From Leguminivora glycinivorella (taxonomy: Eukaryota; Arthropoda; Insecta; Lepidoptera; Tortricidae), in the NCBI RefSeq assembly GCF_023078275.1, contig NC_062972.1, forward strand, positions 16,881,691-16,945,690: DNA of 64,000 nucleotides. The letters run 5' to 3'. Each line of letters starts with the position of its first letter. Positions within the stretch are counted from its first letter, which is position 1. Shown here one piece after another: positions 32,594 through 44,300 of the stretch. The position numbers and the translations under genes are program-made. The notes below the pieces were generated by a model that was not told where the DNA came from, did no database searches, and worked only from the letters and a program-made list of their open reading frames with translations.

Positions 32594-34735
32594 AGAGCTG
32601 GCAGGATTTTGGAGTAGGTCCTTGAGGCAACCTGGAAAGGTGCTCAGATGCTTCTCTGATCATAGCCAACATCAGGTCTGCAAGTCTGGCAGCTGGGGAG
32701 CGGGGCTTTATCGAGCTATGAATTTTTAAAGATTTAATTTTTTGAGGCCCAAAAAAGGTGTTTGAGGCAACCTGGAATTATTAAAAAGTGAAAATAGAGT
32801 TCCTCAGAAGTCGCATAGTATTTATGCCAGATCATTTGGCCGGGTCCTTCACCGTGCCAGAACGGTACAAAGTGGTAAAAAAAAAAATTCCAAAAAAGGT
32901 TCTTGAGGCAGTCTGTCATTTTTACCAGTGAAAGATGAGGGTCTAAATAGCCATGGAAAAATAATGCCATGACATGAGGTGGGGTCCGTACCCTGCCATT
33001 CGATCTTGAAAGTAAATTTTTTAGTTTTTCGTAAATAACTCGTAAACGGTGGCCCACAGCAAAAAAATATGTTAAACAGAAAATATCTACATAAAATTTC
33101 CTACAAGAAAGGTTATGTACGTTTTTTCGATAGGATCAATATATAAATGGATAATTTAGTAAGAAAGTTTTTTTTAATCGATTACATGCTCCGTTTTTCG
33201 TCAATACCTCGTAAACGGTGGCCCACAGCAAAAAATTATGTTAAACAGAAAATATCTACATAAAATTTCCTATAAGAAAGGTTATATAACTTTTTTCGCT
33301 AGGATCAATTTTTTAGTTGGAAAGTATTTTTAAATAGATATTTGGGCCGTTTTTTGTTGATAACTCAAAAACGGTGGCTCACAGCCAAAAATAATGTTAG
33401 ACAGAATTAATCTACATAATATTTCCTACAAGAAAGGTTCTATACGTTTTTTCGCTAGAATCAATATTTTAGTTGAAAAGTATTTTTAAATACATTTCAT
33501 GGGCAGTTTTTTGTTAATAACTCGAAATCGGTGGCCCACAGCCAAAAATAATGTTATACAGAATTAATCTACATAATATTTCCCACAAGAAACGTTCTAT
33601 AACATTTTTCGCTAGAATCAATATTTTAGTTGGAAAGTATTTTTAAATAGATTACATGGGCCGTTTTTTGTTAATAACTCGAAATCGGTGGCTCACAGCC
33701 AAAACTAATGTTACACAAAATTAATCTACATAATATTTCATACAAGAAGGGTTCTATAACATTTTTCGCTAGAATCAATATTTTAGTTGGAAATTATTTT
33801 TAAATAAATTTCATGGGCCGTTTTTTGTTAATAACTCGAAATCGGTGGCTCACAGCCAAAACTAATGTTACACAGAATTAATCTTCATAATGTTTCCTAC
33901 AAGAAAGGTTCTATAATATTTTTCGCTAGGATCAATATTTTAGTTGGGAAGTATTTTTAAATAGATTTCATGGGCCGTTTTTTGTAAATACCTCGTAAAA
34001 GGTGGCCTACAGCTAAATAAAATGTTCACGAGAAAAAATCTACATAAGATTTCCTACAAGAAAGGTTCTAAGTATACGTTTTTTCGCTAGAATCAATATT
34101 TTAGTTGGAAAGTATTTTAAAATGGGCCGCTTTTTGTTGATAACTCAAAAACGGTGGCTCACAGCAAAAAATAACGATATACAGAATTAATCGTCATAAT
34201 ATTTCCTACAAGAAAGGTTCTATAAGATTTTTCGCTAGGATCAATATTTTAGTTGGAAAATATTTTTAAATAGATTTCGTTAGCCGTTTTTTGTAAATAC
34301 CTCGTAAACGGTGGCCCACAGCTAAATAAAATGTTCACGAGAATAAAATCTACATAAAATTTCCTTTAAGAAAGGTTCTATACGTTTTTTCGCTAGGATC
34401 AATATTTTAGTTGGAAAGTACATATTTTGAAATAGATTACATGGGCCGCTTTTTGTTAATAACATCAAAAACGGTGCCCCATTACCAGAAATAATATTAA
34501 ACAGAAATAATCTATATAATATTTGCTACAAGAAACGTTATGTAAGATTTTTCGTTAGGATCAATATTTTAGTAGGACAGTATTTTAAATAGATTACACG
34601 AGCCGTTTTTTGCAAATAACTCGAAAACGGTGGTCCACAGCTAAATCAATCTTCAACGGGAATAACAAACATAAAATTTGCTACAATAAAAGTTTTGTAC
34701 GTTTTTTCGCTAGGATCAATAATATTTAAATAGAT
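32594..34735. repeat. Left foldback arm with about eleven ~157-bp tandem units
   Basis: The outer part (32594-33010) has three spaced copies of 'ttgaggcaacctgga'-like text at about 32620, 32761 and 32903. Then come units built of 'ataactcgaaaacggtgg', 'ccacagccaaaaataatgtt', 'atttcctacaagaaagg', 'cgctaggatcaatatttt', 'agttggaaagtattttt'. The 'ggtgg' landmark recurs at about 33045, 33213, 33372, 33528, 33685, 33841, 34000, 34150, 34307, 34470 and 34627. Confidence 0.85.
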
Positions 34736-34910
34736 TTATTTATTTATTTACACAAAGAAAATTACACAGTATGACAGTATACAAAACTAAAGCACCGTGA
34801 ATTTTAAATAAACATTACAACAAGTAACACAAAATTAAATATTAAATAAACAGCAAAATCAAAACATGACGCTCGTATAGCCCGGTCTACTGCCACGAAC
34901 CATATCTGTT
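34736..34910 (-). repeat. LINE 3' UTR and tail, antisense
   Basis: 'atttatttatttatttacac' is the complement of a (TAAA)n tail. It is followed by AT-rich 3'-UTR-like sequence up to about 34910. It directly precedes an oppositely oriented RT segment. Confidence 0.45.
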
Positions 34911-34922
34911 TTTTTTGATTAC

Positions 34923-35636
34923 ATGTTGGAAAAGATGGACTCGCACCACCAAGTAGATGCGATATACTTCGATTTCAAAAAGGCATTCGACTTGGTCGAC
35001 AATGACGTACTACTGCAGAAATTTGCAGCACTCGGTTTCACCCCAAAGCTCTTGTCGTTTTTTGCTAATTACTTGAAAGATCGTAGCCAATACGTGCAAA
35101 TGTCGAACTTCCGGTCTAGAGAATATTATACGCGTTCGGGAGTTAGCCAGGGGAGCAACTTGGGTCCGACACAGTTTCTTATTATGGTAAACGACCTTTG
35201 CAGTAGTATTGTTGGGGCGCATTTTCTCCTCTTTGCTGACGATCTCAAGTTAATGTTGCCAATAGATAGTTCCTTGGACTGCGACTTTCTCCAGCAGATG
35301 GTGGATACAGTGTCACGGTGGAGCGCTAAGAACAAGCTGGAGCTTAACGCTAAGAAATGTAAAGCCATCACATTTACTAGGTCAAAAAACCCGATCACAG
35401 CGAGCTACCATCTTTCTGGCGTTCCGCTGGAGCACGTTTCCGCCATCCAAGATCTTGGTATTGGGTTGGATACTAAGCTCAACATGCACGATCACATCAT
35501 AAGCATTTGCAAGAAGGCTAACAAGACGTTAGATTTTATCATGAGAACAGCCGCACAATTCAGTGACGTGAAAATTGCCCTACTATTGTATAATGCGTAT
35601 GTCAGAAGCAAATTAGAGTATAATGCGATATAAACG
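34923..35636 (+). pseudogene. Jockey-type LINE reverse transcriptase fragment, plus strand
   Basis: A 236-codon open frame covers the RT palm and thumb: 'IYFDFKKAFDLVDNDVLL', 'SGVSQGSNLGPTQFLI', the active site FADD ('LLFADDLKLML') and 'VSAIQDLGIGLDTKL'. It ends 'VRSKLEYNAI' at a stop, where a longer C-terminus would be expected. The canonical 'GSxLGPLLF' block reads GSNLGPTQF. N-terminal endonuclease and C-terminus are missing. It is a fragment of an element from the same broad family as the minus-strand piece beside it, but clearly a different subfamily. Confidence 0.8.
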
Positions 35637-36697
35637 CGTATAAACGCCCATCTGCTCGCAAGAATATCAACATTAGGTGCCACGTCTAAAAAGTCATTCA
35701 CTATTTGCAGTGCACGAACTAGCGGTTACTTGCGGCAAAACACGGTTCGAGCGGCCGGCACCGCCAGTAGGGGTGCCTACATTCACGAAAAGCATATTTC
35801 GTCACAGAGAGAACAAATAGACGGACCAGCTGGGATACTAAAACCGGGCAATCTGACTCCCCCTTCAAAATACCACATGCAACAGACATCAGCACGACAT
35901 TACGCCTAACTTCTAACGAGAAGAAACCCAACGTCCCCAAAAGGAATTTTGTTGGGTACAAGAATCGGTAATACCCGTACATTTTTTTATAAAAGAAACG
36001 CAAAAATGTTTTTGGACCTTTTCGAGCAGCAGGATGTAGGGCGCTTCATGGGGATTCCAAACGGCTGAGGCTGTCTCAAGCTTACTTCTCACCAGGGTAG
36101 TATAAAGAAGCTTTATGTCCCTGGGATTGTCAAATTCTTTGGCGTTGCGGACAACAAACCCAAGCCTGCGGTAACAGTCTGCAGCAAGCATTGTCATGTG
36201 CTCATGAAAGTTAAGGTGGGAATCTAAAACATAACCGCACAGTTGTCAACATTGAACTGAAGTTTCAGAAGTTTGTTTACAAGACTCAATTCATAAACCC
36301 GATCAATATCACTTTGTAAAGATTGTAAGTCAGAATCTTCCTGGACCCTGTAAATTAGTTTCAGGTCGTCAGCATAGAGTAGGCATTGCGCACGCTTAGG
36401 CACCAAGGCAAGATCATTGACCATAACACCAAAGAGCAGAGGACCCAGAATAGAGCCCTGACTGACCCCGGAACGGGTGGGGTAGGCACTCGACACAAAG
36501 CATCTGTGCTGCACATATTGCCGTCTATCACGTAGATAACTAGCAAAAAGGCAAAGCAGTTTAGGCGAGAAACCAATGCTGCATAATTTGCTTAAGAGTA
36601 CGTCGTTATCTACGCGATCAAAGGCTTTTTTTAAATCAAAGTACAGCACGTCCACCTGCATCCCTCTATCTAAGTAGCGCGAAACGGAATCAACCAA
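35637..36697 (-). pseudogene. Jockey-type LINE reverse transcriptase fragment, minus strand, broken
   Basis: From 36697 downward: 'LYFDLKKAFDRVDNDVLL', 'SGVSQGSILGPLLFGVMV', active site YADD ('CLLYADDLKLIY'), stop at about 36224. After a gap it continues as 'MLAADCYRRLGFVVRN', 'LYTTLVRSKLETASAVWN', then a frameshift near 36000 into 'YKKMYGYYRFLYPTKFLLG', and an end rich in stops. There are thus at least two frame breaks and an internal deletion. The 5' end abuts the repeat copy at 36698, and the 3' end abuts the plus-strand RT fragment at 35636. Confidence 0.8.
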
Positions 36698-37545
36698 GGT
36701 TAAGAGGCCTTATTCCTAAAGAAGAGCGTTTTTTGCAAAATGTAACATTTTTCATTCAAAACTATAATGAAACTATACTTAAGTGATTATTAAAAAACTG
36801 ATAATGTTTCTAAAAGAACATATCTTAAGCTAGTTAATCATAATATAATATTTTAAAATATGTTTTTATACTTAAAACAAATCAGTTTTTTCGGTAGACG
36901 TTTTCAAATTTCGTAGTGGGATCACTCGTTTAGAATCGTGATTGTGCTGTTAAATATGTTATTTGGGGTAATAAATGATCACAAATCACAATCCTATTTG
37001 TTATATCCAGCACGGGAAGCATGGTCGCGCGATAGACGAAAAAATATCAGGCCGTCCGGATATCGCACTTACAAATAGTGCGATGGACGGCCTGCTATTT
37101 TATCGTCTATCGCGCGACCATGCTCTCCCGTGCTGTACGAGGTAATCATAGTTTGACATTTTAAGATTTATTTGAAATGGTGGATAAATAACCTTCCGTA
37201 TCTTCCCCATTTTTTCGATAAAAAGAGGTTTACATTATGTATTTTTCCTGCGATTCCTGCATTTATTGTAACTCTTAAATAATATTATCCTAAACTAGAA
37301 CTTCTTGTTGACATATAAGAAAAAAATTATACATATAGGACATACCTTTCTGTCGACAGACATTTTTTTAAAGCACCTAAAATTCGAATAAAATACACTG
37401 TTGAGTTGATACGGGCCCGCTCAGTCTGCGCCGAGCGCTCGTAGACAACGGACTTGCGTTCGATCGTCCGGCGCTCCTTGCTTTTGTAAGTAGCTAGATA
37501 GTTCCGAGAAATGCTGTATACTGCGACTTAACAAATCTTGATCCC
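36698..37545. repeat. Interspersed repeat, copy B (inverted relative to copy A)
   Basis: Matches 11592-12302 in reverse complement from 'taagaggccttattcctaaa' to 'acaaatcttgatccc', apart from a 128-bp hairpin at 37008-37135 that copy A lacks. One end is cut exactly by the LINE fragment. Confidence 0.7.
37008..37135. mobile_element. 128-bp hairpin MITE inserted in copy B
   Basis: The arms 'cagcacgggaagcatggtcg' and its complement ending at 37135 pair over about 60 bp with a few mismatches around 'acaa'. Copy A of the host repeat has no counterpart at about 12000, which gives a natural empty site ('tatatcctgtacgag', read on the copy B strand). No target duplication can be demonstrated. Confidence 0.8.
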
Positions 37546-38223
37546 GTGGGTGGCAAACAGGCATACGGTCTTATATATAGCTGCAACCCCACTGATTTCT
37601 AACCTCTCCCTATATCTGGAGAACGGCTAAACCGATTTCGACGGTCGAAGTGTCTTTGTATAGAGGGAGCGGGGAGACGTGTGGGAAAAATATGGAATTT
37701 GGTCTGCGACTCTTGGGTCAAAAAATGTTGGACGGCCTGGCTAAACGGGGGGAGATATTGGGGGGTGCTCGACCAAATGTCATAGAAGACCCTGGGTAGT
37801 TTTTGAAGCCGCCATTTTTTTTTCAAAATGGCCGACTTTTTTTTTGTCGATTTTTCAAGTTTATCCTAGAGTGCTCAGATTTTGGTCATAGAATCTCTCT
37901 AGGGTCTAGAATAAAATGATATAAAAATTTTTTGAAAAATGCTACAAATGTGAAAAAAAATTCCACTTTTTTTGTATGGCAACTTTTAAACCGTAAGAGA
38001 TAGCCGAGGGGTGCTCGATCAAATGTCATACAGGAGCCCGAGTAGAAAAAAGTTGCATCAAAAAAATTCAAAATGGCCGACTTTTTTTTTCAAGTTGGTC
38101 CGAGCGCGCTGAAATTTTGCATGCGGAGAGGTATGGGCCCCTAGAATACAAATGTCAAAAATTTTTTTATCGAAAATCCAAGATGGCCGCCGTTATGGCA
38201 AAATAAATTTTTCTAGTATTTTC
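37546..38223. repeat. A/T-tract repeat module of the composite element
   Basis: Phrases recur in diverged form: 'gggtgctcgaccaaatgtca' (37765) and 'gggtgctcgatcaaatgtca' (38010), and 'caaaatggccgac' at about 37825 and 38068. So this is a two-unit degenerate repeat of about 245 bp. No gene. Confidence 0.55.
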
Positions 38224-38511
38224 GCGAGCCCGAAGGGCGAGCTTCAGGGTGGGAGGCCGAAGGCCGACCCGCGGAGGGCCGCAGGAACGGAGCTCACCTT
38301 TAGGCTCCCACCCGGGCCAAATCCAAGTAATTTCACTGCGGGCATAAAGTGCTCCCATACAATTTCCTTACAAAAGTGTCTTAAACAAGCGTAACCGGCG
38401 GGCCGAAGGCCCGACGGTGGAGCTTCGGAGCCGAGCGAAGGCCGAAGGCCGAGCTCCGCGTAGGGCCTAAGGCCCGGAGCGTCCCTGATCGACTCGCCGG
38501 CGGTCCGGGAA
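38224..38511. repeat. GC-rich block with CCGAAGGCC motifs
   Basis: Sharp change from AT-rich to GC-rich sequence. The palindrome-like 'ggccgaaggcc' occurs at about 38252, 38401 and 38440-38450, with 'gcccgaagggc' at 38229. The frames at 38152-38394 and 38167-38531 are composition artefacts. It abuts the right arm. Confidence 0.6.
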
Positions 38512-39567
38512 GTTGGAAAAATACTTTCCAACTAAAATATTGATCCTAGCGAAAAATATTATAGAATCTTTCTTGTAGGAAATATTATGAAGATTAATTC
38601 TGTGAAACATTAGTTTTGGCTGTAAGCCACCGATTTCGAGTTATTAACAAAAAACGGCCCATGAAATCTATTCAAAAATACTTTCCAACTAAAATATTGA
38701 TCCTAGTGAAAAATCTTATAGAACCTTTCTTGTAGAAAATATTATGTAGATTAATTCTGTCTAACATTATTTTTGCCTGTGAGCCACCGTTTTTGAGTTA
38801 TCAACAAAAAACGGCTCAAATATTTATTTAAAAATACTTTCCAACTAAAAAATTGATCCTAGCGAAAAAAGTTATATAACCTTTCTTATAGGAAATTTTA
38901 TGTAGATATTTTCTGTTTAACATAATTTTTTGCTGTGGGCCACCGTTTACGAGGTATTGACGAAAAACGGAGCATGTAATCGATTAAAAAAAACTTTCTT
39001 ACTAAATTATCCGTTTATATATTGATCCTATCGAAAAAACGTACATAACCTTTCTTGTAGGAAATTTTATGTAGATATTTTCTGTTTAACATATTTTTTT
39101 GCTGTGGGCCACCGTTTACGAGTTATTTACGAAAAACTAAAAAAATGACTTTCAAGATCGAATGGCAGGGTACGGACCCCACCTCATGTCATGGCATTAT
39201 TTTTCCATGGCTATTTAGACCCTCATCTTTCACTGGTAAAAATGACAGACTGCCTCAAGAACCTTTTTTGGAATTTTTTTTTTTACCACTTTGTACCGTT
39301 CTGGCACGGTGAAGGACCCGGCCAAATGATCTGGCATAAATACTATGCGACTTCTGAGGAACTCTATTTTCACTTTTTAATAATTCCAGGTTGCCTCAAA
39401 CACCTTTTTTGGGCCTCAAAAAATTAAATCTTTAAAAATTCATAGCTCGATAAAGCCCCGCTCCCCAGCTGCCAGACTTGCAGACCTGATGTTGGCTATG
39501 ATCAGAGAAGCATCTGAGCACCTTTCCAGGTTGCCTCAAGGACCTACTCCAAAATCCTGCCAGCTCT
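38512..39567. repeat. Right foldback arm with four tandem units
   Basis: Inverse of the left arm. The 'ccacc' landmarks of the four units lie at about 38626, 38785, 38940 and 39110, after which the unique outer part mirrors 32594-33010 nearly base for base. The 78-codon frame 39191-39427 (+) encodes the same peptide as the mirror frame ending at 32734 in the left arm, because the arms are so alike. Confidence 0.85.
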
Positions 39568-40104
39568 CCGTCGTCTATTAATACAATGTGTAATGTTTGA
39601 TATGGGACATCAATGTTGTTTCGTTGTTAATTGTAAAAATAATGGCATAAATTTTTGCTTTTTAAGAATCAAAACGATTTGCTAAATGGAATTACTATTA
39701 TTTTAAGTATAGGAAACTAGCTTATTTTTCCAAGTAAAATGTGAGTAGGTAGGTATACCTTTGTGGGCTTTGTATGAAACATAGCTGTATCGCGGCTTAC
39801 AAAGTCCAAAAATGGTCAACGCGACCGTTTATAAAATGTGTAAAAACCGGTGCATTTTTCTGGCATTTCGAGGTGAGCGCCGTGCCATGTGTCATGCAGG
39901 ATACGGCTGATAACGCCCGCGTTTGTTTCACTGTTTAACAGGGACTAAAAAGAATGCTCTGCTATGATATGTTGGTACCGGTACGTACCGTGTATTAGCT
40001 ATATCGGGTTTTGTTGGACATATATTTTTTTTTACTGTGGATACATTGCACTCGATTGCAAGTAAGTAAATATTGGACAACTTTTCCTTTAAGACTCAAC
40101 AGGA
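39568..40104. other. No gene or recognised element
   Basis: AT-rich spacer with nothing recognised. Confidence 0.4.
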
Positions 40105-40380
40105 TCAGAAATGCTTGAATGGAAAGGGGCCTTCATTTGGGAATTTTAGTTAAGTTACGGTCGCTATGTTGACTATAGGTACCTATAGATGGAGAAATAA
40201 ACAAAAAAGAACAATTCAGGTGATATTGCGAAAGATCTTAAAAATTGGAGTGCCGCTCTCGACTGTTTCATTCTCCAAAACTTAACCAATCGGAACGAAT
40301 TTTTTTGAGAATCTGAATTCAGAAAATTGTCACCGAAATTGCCTACTATTTTCAGTGACAATTTTCTGAATTCGAACGCC
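40105..40380. repeat. Dispersed repeat with a terminal hairpin
   Basis: Homologous in part to 23640-23830 ('gggaattttagttaa', 'ccgctctcgact', 'aatcggaacgaa'). It ends in a 24-bp stem (40315-40338 with 40350-40373, one mismatch) around an 11-nt loop. Confidence 0.5.
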
Positions 40381-40996
40381 GTGAGATTCAAAAATCAAAG
40401 GAATAATCTGTGAATCAAAAAATTAGGCAGTATACATTGTATTATTTTGAAAAATCTATATACCTACTACTTATCATAACTCAATTGATTTTTTAGAATG
40501 ATTATTTTGTGTATTTCTCAACTACTTACCTTAGATTGAATATGAACTTGACATAGGTTTTATTTCAGTAGGTACTTTGAAAACAAAGTGGAAGTTAAAC
40601 ATAATTCTGATTCATAATTTTGAATTGTTATGATTTTGGATACCTCTCAACAACAACCTTTATTATAGATATAACGTACATACTACACAGGGTACAGGGC
40701 TAGTTTGGGACTAGCTTGATCTAAAATATTTATGACTTCCCGCCCCTAGCAGTTTGTATGAACCTACAGAATATTTTCCTAACTCTGACCTACTTGTCAG
40801 TTTCGTTGAAATTGGTATACCTCTATATATTCGTATATTCTGTATTGAATGGAATATCTTTGTCCATTTTACAAATTTATAATCAATCTGTGTGCCTATA
40901 GTATCACAGGGTAACCGTTGAGATCCATGGTTTTATTGTTGGCTGTACATTTGTATGGTAATACATTACTTACAAATACTTAATTAATAAAATATC
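40381..40996. other. Intergenic; partial SINE tail at about 40690-40735
   Basis: 'ctagtttgggactagcttga' with 'aatatttatga' resembles the 3' part of the SINE at 1-240. Nothing else was seen before the hydrolase 3' end. Confidence 0.35.
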
Positions 40997-41002
40997 TTTA
41001 TT
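40997..41002 (-). terminator. Candidate poly(A) signal of the epoxide hydrolase gene
   Basis: AATAAA on the minus strand, 176 bp beyond the stop codon. It is the first such hexamer I saw downstream of the gene. Confidence 0.45.
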
Positions 41003-41177
41003 TCAGATAAACAAGGTAGATACTTAAAATAGCAACAAGAAGTACAACCTTCAAACCTTCGAGAAAGAGCTTACACCCATCTTATAGGCCAGCAACGCAC
41101 TTCCAAACCTGCCGACAACGCAGTCTCAAGGTAACTATTGGTTTTTATAAACGTAGGCAATTGTAAAGATGGTAGAT

Positions 41178-41391
41178 CTACATTTCAAACTTTATTTTCT
41201 TAAAGATTTTTACAGCCAAGAAAATATCATCAGCCAACTCTTGGGGTTTTTCTAATGCAGCAAAATGTCCTCCGAAATTATGAGTCGTGGTGCCTATGAG
41301 ATTTGGATACTTCCAACGAAGTAAAAATTCTGGGTTGTAAAACATTTCGTTCTTTAAACATAAGAACCATGTTGGCACTGATGTTGGGATC
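41178..41391 (-). CDS. JHEH: JHEH coding exon 7 (acid and histidine)
   Basis: Acceptor TTTTTTAG|GATCCC, stop TAG at 41180-41178. Contains 'IPTSVPTWFLCLKNEMF' (acid E437) and 'HNFGGHFAALEKPQELADD' (H464). Confidence 0.9.
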
Positions 41392-44300
41392 CTAAAAAAC
41401 ACAAGATTATAATTTTAATGTCAGCCTAATGTGGCCCACTGAGTCATCAGTTCGCCGGACTATAGCGGGCTGTCATTTATTCGACGCTGTTTCATTTTCA
41501 TTTTGAAATTGAAACATAACTGGCAGGTCGATATAATCCAGCGTAGTGAATGATACTGGATTTATTAAATAAAAATATAAAAAACTTCGAGAATTTAAGT
41601 AATTTTGAGTAATTTTGAATTTAAGTAATTTTGTAAGGATAGGTCAGGTAAGGTAAGATTTACTTTAAAAAGATGATACACTTACTGCTCCAACGTTAAT
41701 TCTACTCTAGACAACTCCTTGTAGATTCTCATCGAAGTCGTTATACTTTCGCTGACCCAGTACACCATCACATTATCGATCAAATCTATCATACTGCCAT
41801 TGTAATACTTGGACAGACCTCCGTCTTTAAGGAACTTATTCTCAGGGTCGGTGTATATCATGATTTTATCAAGTATGTAAGTTGCCAATCCAAGTGGAGA
41901 CTCGTTTAATGCTATACCTGAAAGAATATAAAAAATCTTTACTAGCAGCTTCCCGTAACGTATCTGCATATATTATGATGTTTCTGGGAACGTTTAGATT
42001 TGACTTGAAATTGTTTCAGAGGTTTAAGCAAAATATATATGCGTTGAATATTTACAAAGGTTTCCGTTTAATTAAATTACAACTACATGAGGGACGAAAT
42101 CGCCTGAAAATGCATGAAAGAAGCAGTATGATAATATAGTTAGCAAAGATGGAAGAAGGACCAGTTGCATCAACCACATTTGACAGACACATCTTCGTCA
42201 CGCAGCAGAGGTTTATGTAACTTCCCATACAATAAAATTTAACGAATTATTTAACGGTGACAGACGGTTTGGTGCAACCGGCCCTTAATAGTTTGTCACG
42301 TGTCTTACCAATTGTATCCGGTTTCGTGGCCTGTAAATGACTGTACCCCGTCTCTTCAATCAAAAACTCTAACTTCTCCTTTAACGGATACATCTTCTGC
42401 CAGTGTTCAGCGTCGACAAACGTTGGCCAAATAGCTCCCAGCAGACGTCCAAGTTCCGCAGGCTTGGATAATGTCATAGGCATACTGGAATGGAAGCCTA
42501 GGACCTCATTGGGGAAGAGTGTAGCCATTATTGAGCCAATAACGTGGCCGAAATCCCCGCCGTGGATGTAGTATTTGGTGAAGCCTAGACGGTTCATTAG
42601 ATTTCGCATCACAATTGCCATTTGAAAAGGACCCAAACCGGGTCTAACAGCACCCTGCAATAGAGAAAATACATTGGTAGTATAGCTTATTTAATTCATT
42701 ACAATGCATAGCTAATTACTTGTAAAAAGTGCTCACATGCATGGCTTATCCATACTTCCATACTAATCCATACTAATATTATAAATGGGAAAGTATGTCT
42801 GTTTGTTTGTCCGTTTTTCACGGCAAAACGAAGCAACAAATTGACCTGATTTTTTAAGTGGAGATAGTTGAAGGGATGGAGAGTGACATAGGCTACTTTT
42901 TGTCTCTTTCTAACGCGAGCGAAGCCGCGGGCGAAAGCTAGTATAGTTATATTTATTATAAATCTGAAAAATAATAATCTATGAAACATAGTAACTAAAG
43001 GTTATCTATACCAACCTATATGTATGTATCTAATTCTTACTGTTTCCAATAAAGATAAAAGCAAAGGCATGAACAAACTAAACAAGACTAAGTACTCTAT
43101 TGTTCTACATTAGTACCTACATAGACAAAATAACATAGGCAAACGGTTCTTACTTGTGAAAACCCGAATCCCGGTAAACTGGGGACGATAACCTCAAACA
43201 CGAAGTCGTAGCCGGGTCGTTGAGTCGTCAACAGAGGCGCCACTTCGTAGAACTCGCGGAATGAGCTCGGCCAGCCGTGCAGCAACATTATAGGGAGGAC
43301 CTGGAAGGCAGTCGTGCCGTCAGTGTGCAATGTGCATTAATGGGTAGGAACAAAAGTACTTATACGAAAACTACTTTCTGTAAAAAAATATAAGTTCGCA
43401 ATTGTACCTACTTTTCCTCGACTAAGTAGGTGTCGACAATGCATGATTAATGCATACGTAATATCTGTGAGACATAATTCTCTACTCTGGCATAACGACT
43501 TTGTCTAAAGGCGACAAAAGAAATAGGTGTGGCGTGGAGAGTGAAAAGCCCATGGCAAATTTGAACTTCGTGTTTCTTCTACTTCACAGACTGGGTGTGT
43601 TATAACAATGTTCAATTGTATAGACGAAGTATAATTTTGATGTACGTACGAAGATTTCAAATTAATAATCACCTTAATATTTTCAGTTTCAGGTCGAACG
43701 CGCATGAAATGCAAGTCCAAGCCCTGCACATTAGTTTTAAAGTGATCAAACTTGTTGAAGAAACGTTCTCGCTCCTTTGGCTTATACTTGTACTGCCAGA
43801 AGGAGAATATTTGCTCCTGCGCCGAGGAATGCACGCCGTACGTCCACGCAGTGTCGTTGAAAGACTTCTGTTGCTCTAAGCGACGGTGGTGATCAAATTT
43901 TCTCACAAGCTGTTCTTGCATCTGTTGAGATCATAATAATTGTAAGTACTTATTATTTACACAAAAGTATACCTACTATACCTGTTTAACTGTTTTTTTT
44001 TCTGAGTGACACTGTGTAGCAGCCTGCTTCACTTTTGCACAGCAAAAATATAGCCAGAAGACACGTCACTCCCTAATTTTGTTACATTACGCTAAGTTTA
44101 CTATTTTAGTTTTACCAGTTTTACTATTTTATTTCAACTACACAGAGGCTCACACAACATTTTACAACTTTTTTCTACTCCCGAACTGTTATTCGGCATT
44201 TACAGGGTCGTGCATAGATCTTTAAAACCCTACATAAAAGTCTATTCCTCAAAGCCAGCGTCTGCCGGCTTTCCGCGCATGCGCGCAGTATCGAAAAAAC

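Larger units (their letters stand above)
32594..39567. mobile_element. 7-kb foldback-like composite element with long repeat-built inverted arms
   Basis: The outermost bases AGAGCTGGCAGGATTTTGGA at 32594 are mirrored exactly at 39567. The outer ~450 bp of both arms are almost identical in opposite orientation, and both then pass into tandem ~157-bp units: eleven on the left (to ~34735), four on the right (from 38512). Between the arms lie two opposed LINE fragments, a copy of the 11.6-kb repeat with a hairpin in it, a poorly understood A/T-tract repeat and a GC-rich block. Long arms made of direct repeats are the defining form of foldback transposons. No 9-bp target duplication was found, so the boundary is exact only as far as the symmetry goes. 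Confidence 0.75.

Noticed and set aside
38152..38531. ORFs on both strands in the GC-rich block
   Set aside because: Composition artefact; overlapping frames on both strands with Pro/Arg/Gly-rich nonsense.
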